Shown here piece by piece: positions 18,765 through 26,768 of a stretch of 46,980 bases of DNA (positions within the stretch are counted from its first letter, which is position 1; each line of letters starts with the position of its first letter). This DNA comes from Desulfobulbaceae bacterium (lineage in GTDB: Bacteria > Desulfobacterota > Desulfobulbia > Desulfobulbales > Desulfobulbaceae). The notes under the pieces are model-generated. The model was not told the DNA's origin. It made no database searches and saw only the letters and a program-made list of their open reading frames with translations. Position numbers and translations under genes: made by a program. The stretch is from NCBI GenBank assembly GCA_003508005.1, contig DNUE01000017.1, positions 122,174 to 169,153 on the forward strand, in the 5' to 3' direction.

Positions 18765-18792
18765 AATAAATAGAGCATGTGCTCTATTTATT
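18765..18792. promoter_or_regulatory. 13-bp perfect inverted repeat (terminator or operator)
   Basis: Arms AATAAATAGAGCA and TGCTCTATTTATT separated by two bases, followed by T-rich sequence. It could end the integrase transcript or be a repressor operator; the AGAGCA..TGCTCT core is symmetrical enough for either. Confidence 0.6.
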
Positions 18793-18901
18793 TGTATTTT
18801 TATCTATCTGTAATTTCGTTTTTTTATAAAAAAGTGAAAGCGCTTTAAATTATATGATGCGTTGTTGAACAGAGTGAGGTATTAAGGATCAAAGATTCCG
18901 T

Positions 18902-19460
18902 TTGATTGACGGGGTCAAAGGCTTCTTAGAGAGACTTTGGATACAATCCGCAGGTGCACTGTCCTGCCCTCGGATGGTGAAAAGATCGCCGGCCCCTCGG
19001 ACAGGAGGCTAAGGCAAACGATTCGTACTCGGCGTTACCCCGCTTGAGCGAACGTTCATGACACGATCTGTTGCGGGTACATTCGGCACAGGTCCTCCCT
19101 CTAGGGCCATGATACCTGAAACGAGGGGCCAGAGGCTGGTCACCTGCCTATAGGAACAAAAGGCAGAGCTAACGCAGCGACCATCAGCGACGTGACCTTG
19201 CGGTGGAAGCGAAAAACGAAGTGCTTGTCACCTGCCACATGGAGGCAGAGCCAATAGTTTTACCCGTTTTTGTTGTGACACGGGACGGGCATCCGAAAAA
19301 GTCTCACTCAGGCAAAGCCGTCATGTTGCAGCCTGGACTGCAAGCGCCCTTAGTGCGCCTTGTATTTCGAGGTCTGCGGCACAGTGTCGAAGTGTGTCCT
19401 GAGAAGACTTACCCAATACATAGGGCAGTCTACCTGTAGAGGTAGAGCTGTTGCCCTCCC
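18902..19460 (+). ncRNA. Candidate large structured RNA, family not recognised
   Basis: This 0.56-kb stretch has no convincing ORF but many perfect stems in series. Examples are CTGTCC/GGACAG (18959/18999), CCCGC/GCGGG (19039/19073), CAGGT/ACCTG (19089/19114), GGTCAC/GTGACC (19138/19192) enclosing CTGCC/GGCAG (19144/19162), TTGCAG/CTGCAA (19326/19338), and GGGCA/TGCCC (19423/19452) enclosing CTACCT-GTAG-AGGTAG (19430-19445). The pattern GTCACCTGCC then AGGCAGAGC occurs twice (19139 and 19227). Size, ornate folding and position beside an integrase recall large phage-linked RNAs such as GOLLD, but I cannot match a family by eye. The strand is inferred from the genes around it. No group II intron domain V or tRNA-like end was seen. 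Confidence 0.55.
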
Positions 19461-19606
19461 TCAGTCGTTAGATTCTATATCGCGAATTTCCTGGCCTGCG
19501 ACTCAACATATTATTCGACACCCTGTCAATCGAATATGCCGCTATCGACGTGATCATCGGTATCGGCACGGAATCTCCAATTCAATACAACAAGGAGATA
19601 CCCGAT

Positions 19607-19849
19607 ATGGAACACATCACTTCAAAGATCACCCTGCCGGAAACCGGCTTTCTCCGGTTGCCGAGCATCATCGGCGATCGGAAAAGCGATCCGCCGATCC
19701 CGGCGATAATTCCGGTCTCCAGGAGTACATGGCTAGCCGGGGTAAAATCAGGCCGTTTTCCAAAATCTATAAAGTTAGGACCCCGCATCACGGTCTGGCG
19801 GGTGGAGGATATCCGTAGCCTGATCCATGAAAGCCAGGTCAGTGGTTGA
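19607..19849 (+). CDS. AlpA-like HTH regulator / excisionase
   Basis: 80 residues from ATG 19607, with AAGGAGA eight bases upstream. The sequence fits the AlpA/MerR-like winged-helix pattern: GFLRLPSIIG, then VSRSTWLAGVKSGRFPKSIK, LGPRITVWRVEDI. These proteins sit beside P4-type integrases and act as excisionase or activate the element. An insertion of about 12 residues (GDRKSDPPIPAIIPV) between the first strand and the recognition region is longer than usual. It ends 11 bp before the replication gene. Confidence 0.8.
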   Translation: MEHITSKITLPETGFLRLPSIIGDRKSDPPIPAIIPVSRSTWLAGVKSGRFPKSIKLGPRITVWRVEDIRSLIHESQVSG

Positions 19850-19860
19850 GGAGTGTCCAT

Positions 19861-20856
19861 ATGGAATGGGTCAAGATCCGGTGCGATATCCTCGATCACC
19901 GGAAAATCAAACTCCTTCGCAAGAGACCAGGGGGCAATGACCTGGCCCTGATCTGGATGCTGCTGATCATCGAGACCGGCAAATGCAACAGGGGCGGCTA
20001 CCTCATGGTCACCGATAACCACCCTTACACCGCGGAAACCCTGAGTCTGGTCCTGGGCTATTCTCTGGCCAAGGTGAAAACCGCCCTGAGCGCTTATGCC
20101 GAACTTGAGATGATCGAGTATCGAGACGGGGTGATCTATATCAAAAACTGGCCAAAGTACCAGAGCGAGGACAAGCTTGCGGCCAAGCGGGAGAAGGATC
20201 GGATCCGGCAGCAGAACCACCGGGCCAATGAGCCCGGCAAAGTAAAAACATCCCCTCTCCCTGATTCGATGTCACGTGACAGTCACGATATGTCACGTGA
20301 CAGTCACGCCGATATGTCACGTGACGTCACGCAGGAGAACAGACAACAGAACAGAGAAGAGAACAGATATATAAAAACAACAACAGACAACATCCGGTTG
20401 TTGTTGTGCGATACACCGCTGGAAAAAATCTCCGACGGGGAGCTGGACGGTCTTGTGCAGCGTCACGGCATGGAACGTCTCCTGGAGGCCGCCGACATCG
20501 CCGCCGAGACCTGGAGAAGGACGTCGATGGAAGTGCACAACCCGGGCGGTTATCTCCAGTCCCTGTGCACCGCTCTCGTCGTGCCGGATTGGTATGTGCC
20601 TCACTCCGAACGAACCAGATCACCTCCCCCGGACAGCCAGGCGGAGGCAGACCAGTGTGAAACCGATGGGCTGGAAGAGGCCGAGGACACGGCCAGAGAT
20701 GCCGTATGGGCATCGCTGCCCGGCACCCAACAGGAGGAGTACGTTGCCATGGTTAACGCGAATCGACCAAAGGGGATCGACTACAGCCAGAACACTTTGC
20801 TGATGTTGGCCAAAGGACGCGCCTGGGATGAATCACGGTCCGGCGGTGATGGGTGA
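19861..20856 (+). CDS. Phage replisome-organiser-like replication initiator
   Basis: 331 residues from ATG 19861 (MEWVKIRCDILDHRKIKLLR); the upstream start at 19846 overlaps alpA. The N-terminal third is a winged-helix domain like phage replisome organisers (KIRCDILDHRKIKLLR to YIKNWPKYQSEDK). A linker holding the repeated peptide MSRDSH follows, then a helical C-terminal region (DGLVQRHGMERLLEAADIAA). Such proteins bind iterons inside their own gene and recruit the host helicase. The linker DNA here carries three palindromic iterons, as in lambda O-type genes. The family call is good, its replication role in this element inferred. Confidence 0.75.
   Translation: MEWVKIRCDILDHRKIKLLRKRPGGNDLALIWMLLIIETGKCNRGGYLMVTDNHPYTAETLSLVLGYSLAKVKTALSAYAELEMIEYRDGVIYIKNWPKYQSEDKLAAKREKDRIRQQNHRANEPGKVKTSPLPDSMSRDSHDMSRDSHADMSRDVTQENRQQNREENRYIKTTTDNIRLLLCDTPLEKISDGELDGLVQRHGMERLLEAADIAAETWRRTSMEVHNPGGYLQSLCTALVVPDWYVPHSERTRSPPPDSQAEADQCETDGLEEAEDTARDAVWASLPGTQQEEYVAMVNANRPKGIDYSQNTLLMLAKGRAWDESRSGGDG
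20270..20326. repeat. Three palindromic iterons inside the replication gene
   Basis: TGTCACGTGACA at 20270-20281 and 20291-20302, and TGTCACGTGACG at 20315-20326, spaced 21 and 24 bp and each followed by GTCACG-like sequence (the second and third also preceded by GATA). They are followed by an A-rich run and the inverted repeat AACAACAAC/GTTGTTGTT near 20380-20405. The set looks like an origin of replication. Confidence 0.6.
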
Positions 20857-21134
20857 TCTGCTGCGCAGCCATCGCGGATGGACGCGCAGAAAAGCAGGGG
20901 AAATCCGTACGGGATCCGCCCGGCACGGATTTGAGGACCGCTGCGCGGTGCGGAAATTGAGGATATTTGCCTTGTCGCCGGGATGAACCACAGGCTGCGC
21001 AGTCATCGAAACACCGGGCATGCCTGCCGCCCACCGCAATTTCCGCGCTATGTCAGCACCGGCCGACATAGCGCGGAAACAGAACCATGGCTGCTTTGGC
21101 GCAACACGTGCGCCAAAGCGAGGAGGAAAGGGTT
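20857..21134. other. Hairpin-rich spacer
   Basis: 278 bp without a gene. It holds GCTGCGCAG-CATCG repeated twice (near 20863 and 20993), AAATCCGT/ACGGATTT, a perfect 14-bp stem with 10-nt loop at 21041-21078 (arms TTCCGCGCTATGTC and GACATAGCGCGGAA), and an 11-bp perfect stem with 5-nt loop at 21093-21119 (arms GCTTTGGCGCA and TGCGCCAAAGC). None has a T tract. Possible origin, single-strand initiation or regulatory structures. Confidence 0.6.
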
Positions 21135-21407
21135 ATGAACAGGGATAGAGAGACATTTGACGCGCAGGTGGAGGTCGAACGCATCCGTGCCCGCCGGGCA
21201 GAGGCGCGGCGCAGGCTCTATCGCCGGAGTCGCCTGGACAGGTACCGGGCTGAGCTGGTGGCCATGAGACGGGCCGGCGCTTCCTGCGCCGACCTGGTTG
21301 AGTGGCTGCGGATCAAACACCGCTGCCGGATCAACCGCAGTTCCGTGGACCGGTACCTGAGAAAACTGCCTGAGCTGGCAATGACCGCTCCTACGGAACA
21401 AACCTGA
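21135..21407 (+). CDS. Small basic HTH-type protein
   Basis: 90 residues from ATG 21135 with AGGAGGAAAG just upstream. Very basic N-terminal helix (EVERIRARRAEARRRLYRRS), then RYRAELVAMRRAGASCADLV and VDRYLRKLPEL, a helix-turn-helix-like pattern seen in small DNA-binding proteins of integrative elements. It follows two perfect DNA hairpins, which it may bind. Function unknown. Confidence 0.7.
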   Translation: MNRDRETFDAQVEVERIRARRAEARRRLYRRSRLDRYRAELVAMRRAGASCADLVEWLRIKHRCRINRSSVDRYLRKLPELAMTAPTEQT

Positions 21408-21422
21408 TGAAACAGGAAAAAG

Positions 21423-22313
21423 ATGCCAAAATTTCGATCAGCAAGTGCCCAAGCGGATCATGCCGTCTCCCGGAAGCTTGCCCTGGGCAAGGGCCGGCAT
21501 GACCACCGGAACGACGGCCGGATCCACAGCGTCGGCACGGCCCGAGGATATGCGCAGGCCCTCAAGGGTTTTGCCGAGTACTTGCAGAGCAACCGCCTGG
21601 GCGATCTGGGCACGGCAACCAGCAAGGAGGCCGATCAGTATCTGGCCGACCGGTCGGTGCTGGTCGGCCAGAAAACCCTCGATCTGGACCGCCAGGCGCT
21701 CCAGATGCATCTGGGGGTGCAGCTTGAGGTGGTCAGGAGCGAACGGGAGACAGTCCTTTCCACCCGGAGCTATACCGCGGCCCAGGTAGAACGGATCGCC
21801 GCGGCCCAGAGCGAACACAACAGCCTGGCCACCCGCATCGCCCATGATGCAGGTCTGCGGGCGCATGAGTTGCTGACCCTGCGGCCAGCTGGAGAACGGC
21901 CGCCATCGACCCACCGGCAGTGGAGCGAGGCGCGCTTCACCGGCCGCGTCGGCGCAACATACACGGTAGAAGGCAAGGGCGGCCTGGTTCGGGAAGTCAA
22001 GCTGTCACAGGATCTGGCAAATCGTCTGGAGGAGAAACGGCTTGCCGAACCCAGGCAGGTGACCGACCGGGGGATACACTACACCCAGCACTACAATCTC
22101 GGAGGAGGACGGGCATGGAGTCAAAGTTTTTCAGCATCGAGCAGGCGCGCTCTTGGCTTCTCAAACGGCGCCCATGGTCTGCGGCACAGTTATGTCCAGG
22201 AGCGGATGGACGAACTGCAGGGCAACGGCATGGGCTACGACCAGGCCAGGGGAACGGTTGCCCAGGAAGTGGGCCACTTTGCGAAGGACACCACGGACGC
22301 CTATCTCCGATAA
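21423..22313 (+). CDS. Second tyrosine recombinase
   Basis: 296 residues. A core-binding-like helical domain (about 30-110: TARGYAQALKGFAEYLQSNR), then a catalytic domain. Visible residues are Arg in AGLRAHELLTLRP, His/Arg in HGLRHSYVQERM, His in VGHFAKDTTDAYLR, with the nucleophile Tyr third from the end. No DUF4102 arm domain. It differs from the element integrase and could resolve multimers, invert DNA or help replication. It follows the HTH gene by 15 bp and overlaps the reading frame of the next gene in sequence, suggesting one operon. Confidence 0.8.
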   Translation: MPKFRSASAQADHAVSRKLALGKGRHDHRNDGRIHSVGTARGYAQALKGFAEYLQSNRLGDLGTATSKEADQYLADRSVLVGQKTLDLDRQALQMHLGVQLEVVRSERETVLSTRSYTAAQVERIAAAQSEHNSLATRIAHDAGLRAHELLTLRPAGERPPSTHRQWSEARFTGRVGATYTVEGKGGLVREVKLSQDLANRLEEKRLAEPRQVTDRGIHYTQHYNLGGGRAWSQSFSASSRRALGFSNGAHGLRHSYVQERMDELQGNGMGYDQARGTVAQEVGHFAKDTTDAYLR

Positions 22314-22339
22314 CGCGGACACGCTGTCTTGTCGCGGCG

Positions 22340-22942
22340 TTGATTATCATAGGTCTTGTCTGGTTGAGCGGGTGGGTTATACCGACCATGGGTCTCTTCC
22401 GCATGGCGTTGTACGACTCAGAATTTCCCGAGAACGGTTACTCCCTCGTTTATTACCGGGCAGGAAAGGTGGTCAACGCCACCGCGCTCGCCATGCTGAA
22501 AACAGACTGGGGGATTGTCTGGCAGGTTTGGCCGTTTATTGAATTGAGTTTCTTGATTGGCATGACCGCCGGTTACCCTCTGGGTGAGGTGGCCAGGAGG
22601 AAATATGCCATTGATCGGGCATCGAGGGAGGCCCTTCTCCAGGGCGAAGCTTTGCTGGACGAGGCTGACAGGAAGCTTCTCTGTGTTGAAAATACTCTGC
22701 GCGAGGCATATGCGCAGGAGGCCAAGGTGAAAAGAATGCAGGAGAAACTCTCGGTTGAACAGCATGAAGTCTACGCCATGCAAATGACTGCCCAAACGCA
22801 GATGATGGAAGTCGCCGGGCTGAAGAAAGGGGTTGATTACCTGAAGAATGAACTGGCCAAGGCCGAGGCGAAAATCCAGAAACTGAAAAGGCGAGGTCCC
22901 CCGAAGCCAAAGCCTGTTGACTTCGGCCCCAGGGCAGGTTAA
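22340..22942 (+). CDS. Two-TM protein with cytoplasmic coiled coil
   Basis: About 200 residues from a TTG at 22340 (start uncertain; ATG 22388 is the first ATG but removes most of TM1). TM1 is IIIGLVWLSGWVIPTMGLF, TM2 is IVWQVWPFIELSFLIGMTAG. The rest (about 95-190) is a long charged coiled coil with heptad-like Leu spacing (LLQGEALLDEADRKLLCVE), ending in a proline/lysine tail. The frame is open upstream inside the recombinase gene, so coupling to it is possible. No family recognised; a surface or anchoring role is guesswork. Confidence 0.55.
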   Translation: MIIIGLVWLSGWVIPTMGLFRMALYDSEFPENGYSLVYYRAGKVVNATALAMLKTDWGIVWQVWPFIELSFLIGMTAGYPLGEVARRKYAIDRASREALLQGEALLDEADRKLLCVENTLREAYAQEAKVKRMQEKLSVEQHEVYAMQMTAQTQMMEVAGLKKGVDYLKNELAKAEAKIQKLKRRGPPKPKPVDFGPRAG

Positions 22943-23585
22943 AATTAAATTATTAAGAGCGTACCGTGACGCTTAGTCGGATGACACACGGATCGGCCCG
23001 CAGATCCGGCCTTAATGGCAAATCTGCCTGTGTTCTATCCTGGACCGGTACGGATGCAGCCGGAGGATAGCAGCGGTGAACAGTCCCACGCTGAAAGCAA
23101 AGGGGGCGAATCGGGAAGGTGACTTCTCGCGGTGGTACCGTAAGACCATCGGCCACGGCGGCACAGACCGACCGTTTGGGCAATCTAACGCGACGCGAAT
23201 CCGGGCTTCATCCGCCCACCCTCACAACTCCCCAGTAGCATGGCAAGGTAAAGCCAGCAAGGCCAGGCCATGCGGGTGCTCGCAAGCTCGCAGCCTTGCT
23301 CTCTTTCCCTTTCCATGCTGCACCTTCAGATGGCGAAGGCGAAAAGGCGTTTGCCTCCGGCGGGGCTTGGGCTCAAAGGCTTTTCATATCTGAGATGATC
23401 CTTTGATCTCTCGACGGTAGAGATGAAGGCTCCGGTGAGGAGGGCACCTTTTTGAAATCCACTTGCATTATTCTTCCAGGTCTTATTTTAGGATAATGCT
23501 GCAAGATAAAATAACGGCGAGTTGTATTTGAGGTTCGGATGTCGATCAGAATGAACGTACGTGCAGACATCCAGGAAGGTAGGCT
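22943..23585. other. Long intergenic stretch
   Basis: 643 bp without a convincing gene. An open frame at 23076-23393 begins after GGAGGA, but its translation (many His, Arg, Ser, no recognisable motif) looks non-coding or decayed. Near its end are inverted repeats listed separately. Confidence 0.5.
23537..23582. promoter_or_regulatory. Operator-like inverted repeat before the DUF6880-like gene
   Basis: GGATGTC (23537-23543) and GACATCC (23576-23582) flank a central ACGTACGT palindrome. The right arm ends four bases before the gene start, so a bound repressor would block transcription or translation. Confidence 0.4.
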
Positions 23586-24932
23586 ATGAAGGAAAACAGA
23601 AAACAACGGCTCACGGATTTGGGAGCGGAAGTGCTGGCGGATGCCCTGCTGGAACTGGCCGGCCAGGATGATGCGGCAGATGATCTGGTGGAACGGATCA
23701 TCGCCTCGCCGAAGGAAAACATCCATCGCTTCAAGGCAAAATTGGCCGCTTTCAAAAGGTCCCGGCGTTTTGTCAGCTGGGGAGAATCTGCCGGGTTTGC
23801 CCGCGATCTGGCAACATTGCTTCAGGACCTACGGGCCGGTGTGGCTGATCCCCAAAAAGGCGCTGAGCTTGTCGCGGCATTTTACGAAACCGACAAAGGA
23901 GTGTTTGACCACTGCGACGACTCCAGCGGCCACGTCGGCGACGTGTACCGCTACAACGCCAAGGAATTGTTCGTCGGCTACGCGCAGCGTTGCCCGGACA
24001 AAGAGTGGCTGGCGGATCTCGTCTTCAAGCTGAACCGTGACGATGACTACGGCGTGCGCGACAGGCTCATCGATTGCGCGGCGGAATACCTGCCGAAGGA
24101 GAACATCCGCGCCCTGATCAGCAGAATTCAGAACGCTGCCGATAAGGAAAAGGACAAGTATGGAAAGCGGCACTGGCTCCACCTGATAGAGACCCTGGCC
24201 CGGCAGATCGGGGATGCACAACTTTTTGCGGAGGCCCGGCTTGCCTCGTGGGGAAAGTTGTCGTCCTCCGCCTGCATGGACATCGCCCAGGTGTATCTGG
24301 AAAGCGGGGATGTGCAGGCTGCCTTGTCATGGGTCAAGAAGATTTCCTCGGACGAAACCTATGAGGCTGATAAGCGGGACCGGCTGCTGTTCGCCATCCA
24401 TGATCGACTCGGGGAAACGGAGAAACGAGCAGAGGTTGCCTGGAGGATCTTCCGGCGGCGCCGGAGCAAGGATTCCCTTGAGGAACTGCTGGCCGTGATC
24501 GGCGAGGAGCACCGCGAGGCGGCCACGACCGGAGAAATGGAGTCGATCTTTGGCGACAACAGGCTGACGTTCTCGGATGTCACCTTTCTGCTGGAGTTGG
24601 AGCGCCTGGATCAGGCGGAAAATTACCTGCTCGACCGGGCGGGCCAGCTCAACGGCGATTTCTATGGCAGCCTGCTCCCCTTGGCCGAAACTTTTGAGAA
24701 TGTCGATCGCCACCTGGCAGCAAGCGTCGTGTACCGCCCTCTGCTTGATTCCATCCTGCGGCATGGCCGGACAAAAGCGTACCCGCATGGGGTCCGCTAT
24801 CTCCAGAAGCTGGACAGGCTGGCAAGGCACGTGTCTGACTGGCGCGGCCAACTGAACCATGACGCCTACCTGCTGCAGCTTCGCCAAAGCCACGGACGAA
24901 AGATCAGCTTCTGGTCTCAATACGGAAAGTAA
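23586..24932 (+). CDS. DUF6880-like helical-repeat protein
   Basis: 448 residues, all helical in appearance with TPR-like repeats (ACMDIAQVYLESGDVQAALSW, RLGETEKRAEVAWRIF). The C terminus has the pattern LDRLARHVSDWRG then HGRKISFWS, which I associate with DUF6880 proteins. These are often found in defence islands, but their activity is not established to my knowledge. No nuclease or ATPase motif is visible. It is a stand-alone gene with an operator-like repeat upstream, and about 490 bp separate it from the BREX operon. Confidence 0.65.
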   Translation: MKENRKQRLTDLGAEVLADALLELAGQDDAADDLVERIIASPKENIHRFKAKLAAFKRSRRFVSWGESAGFARDLATLLQDLRAGVADPQKGAELVAAFYETDKGVFDHCDDSSGHVGDVYRYNAKELFVGYAQRCPDKEWLADLVFKLNRDDDYGVRDRLIDCAAEYLPKENIRALISRIQNAADKEKDKYGKRHWLHLIETLARQIGDAQLFAEARLASWGKLSSSACMDIAQVYLESGDVQAALSWVKKISSDETYEADKRDRLLFAIHDRLGETEKRAEVAWRIFRRRRSKDSLEELLAVIGEEHREAATTGEMESIFGDNRLTFSDVTFLLELERLDQAENYLLDRAGQLNGDFYGSLLPLAETFENVDRHLAASVVYRPLLDSILRHGRTKAYPHGVRYLQKLDRLARHVSDWRGQLNHDAYLLQLRQSHGRKISFWSQYGK

Positions 24933-25425
24933 CCTGTATCCGGAGAAGTACGAGCAGAGCAGGAATGAAGAGGTTATTCTCAAAAATCGTATTGAGAAGT
25001 TGAAAAACGATTACAAATCAACATTTCGGAAGAAAAACACTTACTGTCCGCCTCACGGTGTGGTCATTTCTAAAGAAAATATCGGTGTAATTTCAGGCAG
25101 CTGAAGATCGAGGAGAAAAGATTCCGGGTAGATTGCTGCTCGCCATTTCTTCCAAGTTCATGAATGTCTACGAAAAATTTGGTGAGGAAATGTACCAGAG
25201 CCATCTGGCGTATGAGCTGGAAAGTATAAAAATGAGGGGTTACGGGATGAGTATAAATGAATTAGTTCTGAAGGCACTTGTCTTCGCCCTTGTGCAAGAT
25301 GCAAATTAACTCATTGAAAGTAAAAAATAATTTGGTGAAATTTCTTTGGAGTGATATCATGTACGTAATTTTGCTAACAGTCTGTAAATAAATCCTTTTT
25401 TGCAAGTGTATTATTCATATAATAA
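24933..25425. other. Intergenic region with gene remnant
   Basis: 493 bp between the DUF6880-like gene and brxA. It carries a short open frame ending at 25309 (separate entry) and a weak open frame at 24859-25104 that looks spurious. The last 100 bp before brxA are AT-rich and hold TATAAT at 25418-25423, only three bases before the ATG, so either transcription starts very close to the gene or the box is chance. Confidence 0.5.
25091..25309 (+). pseudogene. Short gene remnant
   Basis: The frame is open from 25091 and includes ATG 25160, giving MNVYEKFGEEMYQSHLAYEL and a hydrophobic tail LVLKALVFALVQDAN. Codon use looks real and the piece is helical, yet it is only 49 residues and lacks a clear ribosome site, so I read it as the tail of a lost gene. 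Identity not recognised. Confidence 0.3.
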
Positions 25426-26217
25426 ATGATGGCCACCAACAGCAATCTCACCAAATTCGGCTTTGCTTTTCCTTTTGGCAGTCCCCATGTCTCGCGAACC
25501 ATAATGCTCAGTGAATTGAGTGCGTTGCTTGAATATGTCAACCCTGTTGATGCCTCACGCGCAACGTATATTCGGGCGATCGTAGAAGAAAACTGCCTTG
25601 CCAAGAGAACGGACAAGAACCGCATTATATCCAAGCGATATCTTCTTGAGCTGTATTCGCTGGACCCAAATGTTCTTCTTTTTCGGGCTCTTCTTTATTT
25701 CTGGCGCCGCGATTCTGTTAGCCGCCCCTTAATTGCCCTGCTTTGTGCCTACGCCAGGGATCCTCTTCTCAGGGCAAGTGCAAAGTATGTCCTCCCGTTG
25801 CCGGAGGGCAGTTCCGTGACGCGTCAGACAATGGAAGGATTTCTTGAAAATCTTGAACCAGGCAGATACAGCCCCGGCAAACTTGCTTCCAACGCCAAGA
25901 ATCTTAATTCAAGCTGGACGCAGACGGGGCATCTTGCCGGCCGCACTATGAAGACTCGCGCCAGGGCCGTTCCTACCGCAGGCAGCCTTTCTTATGCCTT
26001 GCTCCTGAGTTATCTGACCGGTGCCCGTGGTCGCGCGCTGTTCTCTTCAGAATATGTAAAACTGCTTGATTGCTCCTATGAAAAGGCTGTTGAACTGGCC
26101 GAAGAGGCTTCGCGAAAAGGGTGGATCGTGTTCAAGCGGGTTGGCGATGTCATAGAGGTGCTTTTTCCAAACCTGATCAATGAACAACAACTGGAGTGGC
26201 TTCGTGAGCAGAATTAA
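25426..26217 (+). CDS. brxA: BrxA, BREX type I protein (DUF1819)
   Basis: 263 residues of the DUF1819/BrxA family, a small NusB-like, nucleic-acid-binding protein that is first in type I BREX operons. Characteristic stretches are FGFAFPFGSPHVSRTIMLSE, KRYLLELYSLDPNVLLFRAL, and GSLSYALLLSYLTGARGRAL. It is longer at the N terminus than many BrxA proteins; the start is uncertain because no ribosome site is seen (ATG 25426 or 25429). First gene of a compact operon that runs to brxL. Confidence 0.85.
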   Translation: MMATNSNLTKFGFAFPFGSPHVSRTIMLSELSALLEYVNPVDASRATYIRAIVEENCLAKRTDKNRIISKRYLLELYSLDPNVLLFRALLYFWRRDSVSRPLIALLCAYARDPLLRASAKYVLPLPEGSSVTRQTMEGFLENLEPGRYSPGKLASNAKNLNSSWTQTGHLAGRTMKTRARAVPTAGSLSYALLLSYLTGARGRALFSSEYVKLLDCSYEKAVELAEEASRKGWIVFKRVGDVIEVLFPNLINEQQLEWLREQN

Positions 26218-26755
26218 GCGTCTGATACAGTCGTACGGCAAATATATTGCGGTTCCATGGCGCGATGACGCGGCCCCGCCGCAACGGGTCGTTTTCTGCG
26301 TTTATAATGAGAACGAGGAGCGATGGTTGCGGGCCAAGGTGGAGGAGTTTGAAATTGCCACAAGGCAGGCTGGACATGGATGGGCCATCTTTGATCTGAC
26401 CGACACATTCGCAACTTGGCTTGGCTCGCAGCGCTATGCCAGGAGCTATTTTCAGAAACCGAATCTGCTCTCCAACTTGTTTCCGAAGTACAACGTCTAC
26501 ATTATTGAACAATTCAAGAACTTCCTCGACGCTAGCGAGGTTGGTCCAAACTCTGTCGTTGCCCTCAAAGGGGTTGGCTCGCTGTTTGGCTTCTTGAAGG
26601 TGAAAGAGGTGGTCGATGAGCTCGCTCCGATGGTCAAGGGGCGGCTGCTGGTTTTCTTTCCGGGCAGTTACGAAAACAACAACTACAGGTTGCTGGACGG
26701 TTATGACGGGTGGAATTATCTTGCCGTGCCGATCACAGCGGACAAGGAATTCTGA
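26204..26755 (+). CDS. brxB: BrxB, BREX type I protein (DUF1788)
   Basis: 183 residues from GTG 26204, with TGGAGT upstream; it overlaps brxA by 14 bp. The family N terminus (SRIKRLIQSYGKYIAVPW), FCVYNENEERWLRAKVEEFE, and WAIFDLTDTFATWL support BrxB, a component essential for BREX whose biochemical role is not known. C-terminal VFFPGSYENNNYRLLDG is also typical. Confidence 0.88.
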   Translation: MSRIKRLIQSYGKYIAVPWRDDAAPPQRVVFCVYNENEERWLRAKVEEFEIATRQAGHGWAIFDLTDTFATWLGSQRYARSYFQKPNLLSNLFPKYNVYIIEQFKNFLDASEVGPNSVVALKGVGSLFGFLKVKEVVDELAPMVKGRLLVFFPGSYENNNYRLLDGYDGWNYLAVPITADKEF

Positions 26756-26768
26756 GTAAGGGTTGATA

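Noticed and set aside
18902..19460. Group II intron or tmRNA
   Set aside because: No domain V-like hairpin, no intron-encoded reverse transcriptase, no tRNA-like ends with a CCA and no tag reading frame.
20270..20330. Possible CRISPR-like repeat array
   Set aside because: Only three short palindromic units, 21-24 bp apart, lying inside a coding region and encoding a repeated peptide. Spacers are far too short and no cas genes are present; iterons fit better.
23076..23393. Open frame after a GGAGGA site
   Set aside because: Amino-acid make-up is unlike a folded protein, no motif, and its lower half reads like translated GC-rich spacer.
24859..25104. 81-codon frame overlapping the end of the DUF6880-like gene
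   Set aside because: Its first 25 codons lie in another frame of a good gene and the rest is Lys/Asn-rich without a family pattern; no ribosome site at its start.
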